A stretch of DNA of 13,082 nt from Alphaproteobacteria bacterium UBA2723 (GTDB lineage: Bacteria; Pseudomonadota; Alphaproteobacteria; RF32; CAG-239): positions 388-13,469 of the forward strand of contig DEKL01000082.1 of NCBI GenBank assembly GCA_002353835.1. The letters are read 5' to 3'. Below are positions 1 to 5,009 of this stretch, piece by piece. Position 1 is the first letter of the stretch. The number at the start of each line of letters is the position of its first letter. Both the position numbers and the translations under genes were made by a program. Below the pieces are notes generated by a model that worked only from the letters and a program-made list of their open reading frames with translations, searched no databases and was not told the DNA's origin.

Positions 1-386
1 CCAAGCTAAACAAGCGCCTACCCGCCTTGACATTACATTGTATGAAGATAAAAGAATACAACGGTGATGTCGTCTTTATGCACGAGGTAATAGAGGGCGC
101 GGCAGACAGGTCTTACGGTATTCATGTGGCAAGGCTTGCCGGTCTGCCGGAGTTGACAATCAAACGCGCCGAACAGGTTTTGGCTCTATTGGAAGAAGAA
201 AAACAACACAAGATATTAAACACGGTGGAAGATGATTTACCTTTATTTGCCAGCCTAAAAGAAGAAGTTAAGGAAACCCCGAAAAACCCGGCTTTGGAAG
301 CCTTGGAAAATATGGATATAGACAACCTCTCCCCCCGCGAAGCCCTAGACAAGCTCTACGAATTAAAACAACTGATGGATAAATAA
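1..386 (+). CDS. mutS: DNA mismatch repair protein MutS, C-terminal part (5' end outside window)
   Basis: This is the C-terminal ~128 codons of MutS, the ATPase that recognises base mismatches and recruits MutL in the cytoplasm. The reading frame is open from the first bases, so the gene starts upstream of the window; an in-frame TTG at 27 is not its start. Visible family signatures are the strand ending [13 protein letters not shown], followed by the helix-turn-helix-like block [18 protein letters not shown] that packs against the ATPase of the partner subunit. A charged linker of about 45 residues follows, and then the C-terminal dimer/tetramer tail with [15 protein letters not shown]. Such a tail is typical of proteobacterial MutS. 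It ends in TAA just before a hairpin terminator. The Walker motifs lie upstream and cannot be checked here. Confidence 0.95.
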   Translation, partial: KLNKRLPALTLHCMKIKEYNGDVVFMHEVIEGAADRSYGIHVARLAGLPELTIKRAEQVLALLEEEKQHKILNTVEDDLPLFASLKEEVKETPKNPALEALENMDIDNLSPREALDKLYELKQLMDK

Positions 387-390
387 AAAA

Positions 391-423
391 GCCTTTACCA
401 ACGAGGGTAAAGACTTCTTTTAA
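391..423. terminator. Bidirectional intrinsic terminator between mutS and the convergent small gene
   Basis: A 7-bp stem, CTTTACC (393-399) with GGTAAAG (406-412) and a 6-base loop, is preceded by a run of A and followed by a T-rich tract. It lies 5 bases after the mutS stop and 14 bases before the stop of the minus-strand gene, so it can serve both directions. Confidence 0.7.
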
Positions 424-436
424 ATTTTGAGCGATT

Positions 437-724
437 TCAGATACCGTCTTCGCCGTAGTGCTCATAATCTGAGACTAAACGAGCACGTAAGCTGTCAAGG
501 TTTTCGGCATCCGGATAGAATTCCCTTAAGAAGCTGTCCGGCAAGCTCTGTGCGTGTTTCCACACAATACGCTCCTGAGCCTGATAGTCACAGACTATTT
601 TCCGGTAGTTCTCGGACCTCTCCGCAATTTCTTGTTTTTTGCGAAGTTCCTCTCTCCTTTCGTAGCTGTAGCTGATACAGCACAGACATAGGAGGATAAT
701 CATGAATAACAAAAAATTTTTCAT
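437..724 (-). CDS. Small membrane-anchored hypothetical protein
   Basis: A 95-residue protein of unknown function. It opens with MKNFLLFMIILLCLCC, a hydrophobic N-terminal helix (about residues 3-18). A highly charged helical region rich in Arg, Glu and Lys and a C-terminal soluble part follow. There is no proper lipobox (the residue before each Cys is not Gly, Ala or Ser), so a single-pass inner-membrane anchor or uncleaved signal is more likely than a lipoprotein. The frame stays open upstream to a GTG at 775, but that GTG lies between the -35 and -10 boxes of a good promoter (766-794) and so cannot be in the transcript. ATG at 745 is a possible alternative; I chose ATG 724 because it puts the membrane helix at the N-terminus. 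No clear Shine-Dalgarno precedes either one. No family is recognised. Confidence 0.6.
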   Translation of the reverse strand: MKNFLLFMIILLCLCCISYSYERREELRKKQEIAERSENYRKIVCDYQAQERIVWKHAQSLPDSFLREFYPDAENLDSLRARLVSDYEHYGEDGI

Positions 725-765
725 ATGATTTAAATTATAAGACATAACGCTAGAAGAATGACCAT

Positions 766-794
766 AGCATATCACATTTTTTACCCCCTGTCAA
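766..794 (-). promoter_or_regulatory. Sigma-70 promoter of the small membrane-protein gene
   Basis: On the minus strand, TTGACA (794-789) and TATGCT (771-766) are separated by exactly 17 bases. The -35 box is perfect consensus. The predicted transcript start, near 759, leaves a leader of about 35 nt before ATG 724 and rules out the in-frame GTG at 775. Confidence 0.7.
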
Positions 795-808
795 TACATG
801 CTTTTAAT

Positions 809-837
809 TTGACTTAAGGCTCTCAATATGCTATAAT
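809..837 (+). promoter_or_regulatory. Sigma-70 promoter with extended -10, upstream of the metallopeptidase-like gene
   Basis: TTGACT (809-814), a 17-base spacer and a perfect TATAAT (832-837) are present, with TGC directly before the -10 box (829-831), which gives an extended -10. It stands back to back with the minus-strand promoter; the two -35 boxes are only 14 bases apart, so one regulator bound here could affect both. The expected start near 844 gives a leader of about 15 nt. Confidence 0.8.
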
Positions 838-858
838 AACGTATATGAGGAAAAGAAA

Positions 859-2037
859 ATGACTGATACATCTACAAACAGAGTGCTTTCCGATGAAGAC
901 AAACAAGCCATAACGGATGGTGCTAATTGGCTCTCGCAATGGATGACCGAACGCTATAATCAGGGGGTATTGAGCAAAGCCGAATACACCCAAGCTATAA
1001 ATAGTCTGAAAGACATTAAAGTTTATACCACCGACAAAGGCTATGACAGGCTGCTTGAAGCCCTGGAAAACGGCGAACTTCACTTTAGCGAAACTGCCGC
1101 AAAGCTTATTGCCAAAGCCTATGATAAAAAACATCCTTTCAAAAATCTCCTTTCCGAGGAAGATAATAAAAAACTGGCAGATTTTGGTATTTCTTTCGGT
1201 GATTCCAACCTGACGGACGAACAAAAATCTATCGCCTTTTTCAAAGAATATCTGGAAAACAATCCGTCTTCCACCGGTTTATTGGGATTTCATTTGAGTG
1301 ATATCAAAGAATCTGTTGTTTTCTTAAATGTGGATAAACTAAAACAATCTTCCGGCGAAGTCGGTTGCCCGACATTGACCAGCTTAGCCGTTCATGAGAT
1401 GACACACAATCTTAAATTGGATATGCAGGAAGACATGATTACCAGCATATTAAGAGGCGTTAAATATACAAATAATCCGGCACCGCGAGAAACAAAAACC
1501 ACTGCGCCGGTCATCACACCGGAATTTATTGCCGAATCTGATACGGATATCCCGCTTCATAAAGGAAAAAAAGAGCGGTCAACAGATAATGAGAATAACA
1601 TCATCTTAAAAGAAGGTGTCACCTTTGACTCTTACTTAGATAGCTCGGAAGAGATTTATGCGCGTTTAATGCAGTTGCGGTATGACTTTGGCTTAAAACC
1701 AAATGAAACCTTTACCAGAGAGCAAATTGATGAAATTGAACGCCGAGCTATTGCCGCCAAAGAAGCCTTTAAGAACGAAGAAAGCACCAGCAAAGCGGAC
1801 ATAGACTTTAATATTGTTAACCGCTATCGCAACGGTATGATTAGGGATATGTTGAATTATACCGCCGAAGAAAAAACGGATGTTAAAAGCACAATGAAAG
1901 TTCAAGAGTGGCAAAGCAACCGCGACATGGCAAGACAAACCCCGCCTGCGCAAGAAAAAAACGCCCCTCAAAAAGAAGAAAACAAAGCAACAAACACCCC
2001 GCCATTAGTTAAAACAAACACCCACGATATGGCGTAA
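859..2037 (+). CDS. HExxH zinc-metallopeptidase-like protein with disordered C-terminal tail
   Basis: A 392-residue protein with no signal peptide or membrane segment. Residues 178-184 read VHEMTHN, a canonical zinc-metallopeptidase HExxH site (H179, E180, H183). A plausible glutamate third ligand is E264 or E265 in SEEIYARLMQLR about 80 residues later; similar E-containing helices follow the HExxH in many uncharacterised phage and accessory-region metallopeptidases, so the fold assignment is inference. Residues 1-130 are helical and charged and unrecognised. Residues 283-350 are probably helical. Residues 350-392 are rich in Gln, Pro, Lys and Asn and look disordered. The ATG has GAGG 8 bases upstream and a near-perfect promoter. 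The gene is alone in its transcript and converges on the XRE gene. Substrate unknown; it could be a self-contained effector, a processing protease or a degraded mobile-element gene. Confidence 0.7.
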   Translation: MTDTSTNRVLSDEDKQAITDGANWLSQWMTERYNQGVLSKAEYTQAINSLKDIKVYTTDKGYDRLLEALENGELHFSETAAKLIAKAYDKKHPFKNLLSEEDNKKLADFGISFGDSNLTDEQKSIAFFKEYLENNPSSTGLLGFHLSDIKESVVFLNVDKLKQSSGEVGCPTLTSLAVHEMTHNLKLDMQEDMITSILRGVKYTNNPAPRETKTTAPVITPEFIAESDTDIPLHKGKKERSTDNENNIILKEGVTFDSYLDSSEEIYARLMQLRYDFGLKPNETFTREQIDEIERRAIAAKEAFKNEESTSKADIDFNIVNRYRNGMIRDMLNYTAEEKTDVKSTMKVQEWQSNRDMARQTPPAQEKNAPQKEENKATNTPPLVKTNTHDMA

Positions 2038-2050
2038 AAAGACTCTTTTT
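2036..2050. terminator. Weak hairpin between convergent genes
   Basis: AAAAAG (2036-2041) and CTTTTT (2045-2050) can pair around a 3-base loop between the stops of the metallopeptidase-like and XRE genes. It contains one G-C pair per arm, so it would be a weak terminator at best. Confidence 0.25.
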
Positions 2051-2054
2051 ACTA

Positions 2055-2408
2055 TTAAAATTTTACTCTATGAAAAACTTCAATCTGTTTTTCAATAATT
2101 TGCAAAGTTCTCTCATTGAGAGATTGCAACAAAACATCGATACGATTGATAATTTTTTCATTTGATTTTTTATGACGCGTGTTATTACTCATATCTACAT
2201 CTAAAAGTTCAAATAAATCAACTTCTAGACCTTTGGCAATATCCCGTAAGGTTGTAATTTTCGGGTCCCCGATACCGCGCTCAATCTTGGAGATAGTATT
2301 AACCATTTTACCGGATTTTTCGGCAAATTCCTCTTGGCTTAAATGCCGAGCCTTGCGAAGCTTTGCTATTTTTCTGCCGATATTATAAACAAAATCATCA
2401 TTTGTCAT
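2055..2408 (-). CDS. XRE-family helix-turn-helix transcriptional regulator
   Basis: A 117-residue DNA-binding protein. Residues 10-65 form a Cro/CI-type (HTH_3) domain: IGRKIAKLRKARHLSQEEFA, the recognition-helix stretch GKMVNTISKIERG (33-45), then ITTLRDIAKGLEVDLFELL. The C-terminal 50 residues are charged and probably mediate dimerisation. The frame runs 16 codons further upstream, but the start at 2408 sits 8 bases after a strong GGAGG, while an in-frame ATG two codons earlier is too close to it, so MTNDD is the likely N-terminus. It is divergent from the MORN-HEPN-MORN operon with about 143 bp between start codons. Three similar operator-like motifs lie in that gap, one covering the -10 box of the operon. 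It therefore probably represses the operon, and perhaps itself; the regulatory role is inference. Confidence 0.9.
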   Translation of the reverse strand: MTNDDFVYNIGRKIAKLRKARHLSQEEFAEKSGKMVNTISKIERGIGDPKITTLRDIAKGLEVDLFELLDVDMSNNTRHKKSNEKIINRIDVLLQSLNERTLQIIEKQIEVFHRVKF

Positions 2409-2458
2409 TTTCATCTCCTCCGATAATTTTATATGGATTATGATGTTTGTTTCCACAT

Positions 2459-2541
2459 CCTACAGTATGTTTTTTGATTGACTTGACCTTAAAAATAGAC
2501 TACAATGTTAGTTATATATTTTTCACACCCTGCAATGTTGG
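2459..2541. promoter_or_regulatory. Three operator-like repeats in the XRE/operon intergenic region
   Basis: CTACAGTATGTT (2460-2471), CTACAATGTTAG (2499-2510) and CTGCAATGTTGG (2530-2541) share CTRCAATGTT-like sequence; the second and third start 31 bp apart, close to three helical turns. The second covers the -10 box of the plus-strand promoter, and the third runs into the Shine-Dalgarno of the first operon gene. Sites so placed next to a divergent XRE gene are good candidates for its operators. Binding is not shown. Confidence 0.45.
2478..2506 (+). promoter_or_regulatory. Sigma-70 promoter of the MORN-HEPN-MORN operon
   Basis: TTGACT (2478-2483), a 17-base spacer and TACAAT (2501-2506) are present. 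The -10 box lies inside one of the repeated operator-like motifs, so a bound regulator would block RNA polymerase. The expected start near 2513 gives a leader of about 39 nt ending in GGAGG (2540-2544), 7 bases before the ATG. Confidence 0.7.
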
Positions 2542-2551
2542 AGGTAGAGCT

Positions 2552-3385
2552 ATGAAAAAGATGTTATTAGTTATAATATTGAGTTTTCTATTTAGCCAAA
2601 CGGCTCATGCTCAAGATATTATTGAAACAAAAGCCGGAGAACCACTTTTTGATAAATGCATACACCCAATAATTCTCGGTTCACTCCTCAAACCCTATCG
2701 TTGTTTTGATAATGAATATAACCCATTAAATGCCACTGTTAAAGCCTACCGCTACAATTACCTGAGCTATGAAAAACAGCTTTATTTCATTGGAACATTT
2801 ATTGATGGACACTTAAATGGCGAGGTTACAATATTTAAGCAAGATGGTTCCAAAAATGTTTTTAATTTTAAAGACCACAAACTAAATGGTACTGCAGAAT
2901 TATACGATAATTTCGGCAGAATCCGTAAAATAATAAATTTTGTTGATGGATTTATGGATGGAAAAATAACAATTTTTGATGAAGATGGAAATAAAACCGC
3001 AGAACAATTTGTTGACAAAATTACAAATAAGGCAAAACTAGTAGCTAAAGGAAGAATACGCAACACAATCTATTATAATCAAGATGGAACACCCAGAACT
3101 GGTAAGTACAAACTACGTGAAAAAGGTAATCTGAAGTGGGAAGGACTTTTCTTTGCTGGAACATTATTTGAATTAATCACCTACAAAAATAACGGCGATA
3201 TAGATATCAAAACAGAATATGCATTTGGCATCCCCTTTGAAGGGTTTTGTAATAAAGAAATTACAAATGCAAACGGACAACGTGAAATCAAAAAGATAGA
3301 ATATAACTCCATGCACCTTTATAAGATCAAATCATGGGATATTAACCCTTGTGAAACATTAGGAGGTATAAACCATGGAATATGA
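2552..3385 (+). CDS. Secreted MORN-variant (YwqK-like) repeat protein, first paralogue
   Basis: A 277-residue exported protein. Residues 1-20 are a clear Sec signal peptide (MKK, hydrophobic core, AHA cleavage site before Q21), so the mature protein is periplasmic or outside the cell. Residues ~75-215 hold degenerate repeats of the form (D/N)G-x-x-(N/D)G-x-x-x-x-(Y/F)-x-x-(D/N)G, the MORN-variant pattern found in so-called YwqK-family proteins; for example, HLNGEVTIFKQDG, KLNGTAELYDNFG and FMDGKITIFDEDG. Four cysteines (C36, C51, C232, C267) match cysteines of the second paralogue downstream and could form two disulfides. Translation starts at ATG 2552, 7 bases after GGAGG; the longer open frame back to 2447 spans the promoter and is rejected. 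The stop overlaps the HEPN start by 11 bases, implying coupled translation. The biochemical role is unknown; the 'antitoxin' label often given to this family is not supported by anything visible here. Confidence 0.75.
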   Translation: MKKMLLVIILSFLFSQTAHAQDIIETKAGEPLFDKCIHPIILGSLLKPYRCFDNEYNPLNATVKAYRYNYLSYEKQLYFIGTFIDGHLNGEVTIFKQDGSKNVFNFKDHKLNGTAELYDNFGRIRKIINFVDGFMDGKITIFDEDGNKTAEQFVDKITNKAKLVAKGRIRNTIYYNQDGTPRTGKYKLREKGNLKWEGLFFAGTLFELITYKNNGDIDIKTEYAFGIPFEGFCNKEITNANGQREIKKIEYNSMHLYKIKSWDINPCETLGGINHGI

Positions 3386-3833
3386 TGAAGATGTTATTAA
3401 TTCTTTCTTTGAAAGAACAATAAAAAACCTAAATCAATACAAAAGAAGTCACAAAAAAGATGGCAAAAAATATCCCTATAATGTCACACAAACCATCAAT
3501 TCTTTTTTAGGTATTATTGTTTTGATGCAACAACATAGCCGCATCAAGTATGAAAATATTACAATACCCAATATAATAAAGAAAGCACACTATGGTCATA
3601 AAACAAAAGACAAAACGGCTAATGAATTTTTTAGGCACCTACGCAACTCTTTAGCTCATGGTAATTTTTTAAACAAGCAATATACTAAAGGTGGAAAAAT
3701 TTCAGCCTTAAAATTTCAAGATTTCGCTCTAAATGGTGATTTAACTTTTGAGGTTGTTCTTTACATAAGAGACATGAATAAAATTATCTCAGAAATTAAA
3801 AAATCTATTTCCAATACAGGAGAAAGACCATGA
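3375..3833 (+). CDS. HEPN-domain protein, probable RNase or RNA-binding toxin-like protein
   Basis: A 152-residue, Lys-rich, all-helical cytosolic protein without signal peptide. The helix containing FFRHLRNSLAHGNF holds R90-N91-x3-H95, the R-N-x3-H (Rx4-6H) motif that is the catalytic signature of HEPN RNases, including toxins, Abi proteins and Cas accessory nucleases. Length and motif context resemble the HEPN_pEK499_p136-type family as I remember it; a profile search would settle the subfamily. The ATG lies 8 bases after AGGAGG and overlaps the upstream MORN gene by 11 bases; its own stop overlaps the next start in ATGA. It thus sits inside a translationally coupled three-gene operon under a probable XRE repressor. 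HEPN proteins usually pair with a nucleotidyltransferase (MNT) antitoxin; none is present, so either the neighbours or the repressor keep it in check, or it is not toxic. Confidence 0.75.
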   Translation: MEYDEDVINSFFERTIKNLNQYKRSHKKDGKKYPYNVTQTINSFLGIIVLMQQHSRIKYENITIPNIIKKAHYGHKTKDKTANEFFRHLRNSLAHGNFLNKQYTKGGKISALKFQDFALNGDLTFEVVLYIRDMNKIISEIKKSISNTGERP

Positions 3834-4753
3834 ACATTAAACATTTTATATTAATCTCATTTTTCTTTAATTTATTTGTCCTCTCTGCTTTTGCCGACAG
3901 TGAGTTGGACATAATAAACAAGTTTCAAAGCATTGATAACGAGCATACAAAAATATATAAGATTTTCCGGAGCAATCCAATGTATCTACCTTGTTCTTCC
4001 GTTGCCAATCCTATTGATTTAAGCAGAATTCCAGGACTCACATTTCTTCAAAATACCCCGACCATATGTATTGATGAAAACAAACGCCCATTAACAGGAA
4101 AATTAATTGTCTATGAAAATAATGACATACAAAAAAAATATCCTGTATTCATCGCTGATTACACAGATGGTTACCCGACAGGCAACGTCATAGATAATAT
4201 CCGTGAATTTGAAATGATTTTAATTTACTCATATCAAAACAAGAAAGCTAACGGAGAAAGTTATATGTACCAAAACAACCATTTAGAATATAAATGGACA
4301 CGCAAGGATGGAGAATTTTCAGGAAAACAAATTTCCTACTATCCAAATGGAAATATTAGTCAGGAATGGACTAATAACAATGGTTACTATGGCCCAAGCA
4401 TATTTTATGAAGAAGATGGTTCTCTTTTCCAAGGAAATAAATTTTTATCTGACTGTATTGAGGCCAACTTCAAAGATGGAAAATTAGAGGGGAAACTGAC
4501 CGCTTACAAATCCGATGGAGATATCTTATTTGAAGCTAATTATGAACAAGGTGTTGCCATTTCTGGTTATTGCAATAGACCTATATCAAAATATGCAACC
4601 CAAACAGAAAAGGTAGAATTTACAAACGCTCATCTCTACAATTTAAACAATGCTCTCATAGGTTTTCAAGACACACGTCATTATAATTTAGAAACAATGA
4701 CTGAACATTTTTATTTTTCAACAGCCGAAATACTAAATCCTTGTAAAGAATAA
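3830..4753 (+). CDS. Secreted MORN-variant (YwqK-like) repeat protein, second paralogue
   Basis: A 307-residue exported protein, paralogous to the first gene of the operon. Signal peptide residues 1-22 end in AFA before D23. MORN-variant repeats occupy about residues 108-245, for example GEFSGKQISYYPNG, and KLEGKLTAYKSDG. The paralogues share a late block: GYCNRPI...EKVEF..AHLY...LNPC here versus GFCNKEI...KKIEY..MHLY...INPC in the first. C55, C80, C248 and C305 correspond to C36, C51, C232 and C267 there; C209 is extra. The ATG shares two bases with the HEPN stop (ATGA) and has AGGAG 7 bases upstream. It is the last gene of the operon and is followed by a stable hairpin. Why two secreted proteins should bracket a cytosolic HEPN gene is unclear; they could be surface sensors or the module's envelope-side partners. 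Function unknown. Confidence 0.75.
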   Translation: MNIKHFILISFFFNLFVLSAFADSELDIINKFQSIDNEHTKIYKIFRSNPMYLPCSSVANPIDLSRIPGLTFLQNTPTICIDENKRPLTGKLIVYENNDIQKKYPVFIADYTDGYPTGNVIDNIREFEMILIYSYQNKKANGESYMYQNNHLEYKWTRKDGEFSGKQISYYPNGNISQEWTNNNGYYGPSIFYEEDGSLFQGNKFLSDCIEANFKDGKLEGKLTAYKSDGDILFEANYEQGVAISGYCNRPISKYATQTEKVEFTNAHLYNLNNALIGFQDTRHYNLETMTEHFYFSTAEILNPCKE

Positions 4754-4762
4754 TTAAACTGA

Positions 4763-4785
4763 AAATCCACCGAAAAGGTGGATTT
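4763..4785. terminator. Hairpin after the MORN-HEPN-MORN operon
   Basis: A perfect 9-bp stem, AAATCCACC (4763-4771) with GGTGGATTT (4777-4785), encloses a GAAAA loop 9 bases after the operon's stop. Only three T follow before GCCG, so termination may be inefficient. It also abuts the palindromic repeat region and may belong to it. Confidence 0.55.
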
Positions 4786-4791
4786 GCCGAG

Positions 4792-4884
4792 GGTGGGATA
4801 AAGTATGGTGCTATCGTCGTGAGCCCACCAAGGCACACGAGCGTACATTAAACGTACGTGACGTGCCGCCATGAGGCTTACTTT
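4792..4884. repeat. Imperfect palindrome, unit 1 of a two-unit non-coding element
   Basis: Nested arms share a centre near 4850: AGCC (4822-4825) with GGCT (4875-4878), GGCAC (4832-4836) with GTGCC (4863-4867), and GCGTAC (4841-4846) with GTACGT (4854-4859). A separate GGTGGG (4792-4797) can pair with CCCACC (4824-4829). Its apical hairpin resembles that of unit 2, with base changes that keep pairing. The composition is much more GC-rich than the operon beside it. It contains no convincing gene; the 60-codon TTG frame on the minus strand lacks a ribosome site. Confidence 0.6.
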
Positions 4885-5009
4885 GTAGCAGGAAATTTTG
4901 AGCGGATAGAAGTAAATGTCTCCCTAGGAGCACGAGTGTACTAAAGCGTACACGACGCGACGACGTGGGCATCCATTTACGATTAGACGCCAAAATTTAC
5001 CCTACAAAG
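4881..5009. repeat. 129-nt imperfect palindrome, unit 2, ending in the Lon-like gene's stop codon
   Basis: Four pairs of arms are concentric around ~4945: CTTTGTAG (4881-4888) with CTACAAAG (5002-5009), AAATTTTG (4893-4900) with CAAAATTT (4991-4998), GTAAATG (4912-4918) with CATTTAC (4974-4980), and GTGTAC (4936-4941) with GTACAC (4948-4953). The outer right arm includes the last Leu codon and the stop of the minus-strand protease gene. This fits a miniature insertion-like or REP-like dispersed repeat. No transposase or clear target duplication is visible. Confidence 0.65.

Noticed and set aside
427..675. 82-codon plus-strand frame after mutS
   Set aside because: It is antisense to the membrane-anchored gene, has no ribosome site, and its composition is that of a shadow frame.
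725..775. GTG start at 775 for the small membrane protein, with GGGGG upstream
   Set aside because: The GTG lies between the -35 and -10 boxes of a consensus promoter, so it would not be transcribed from it.
823..1224. 133-codon minus-strand frame over the metallopeptidase-like gene
   Set aside because: It lies opposite a gene with strong promoter, Shine-Dalgarno and HExxH motif; it shows only hydrophobic shadow sequence.
2447..2551. N-terminal extension of the first MORN protein to 2447
   Set aside because: It spans the promoter and operator-like repeats; ATG 2552 has GGAGG at 7 bases and starts a clean signal peptide.
4836..4954. Two similar hairpin apices taken as a CRISPR-like array
   Set aside because: There are only two diverged copies 95 bp apart, each part of a larger palindrome, with no leader or further repeats.
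4811..4993. 60-codon minus-strand frame across the palindromic element
   Set aside because: It starts with TTG, has no ribosome-binding site, and lies wholly in the structured repeat; Arg/Ser/Leu-rich composition is what translated GC-rich palindromes give.
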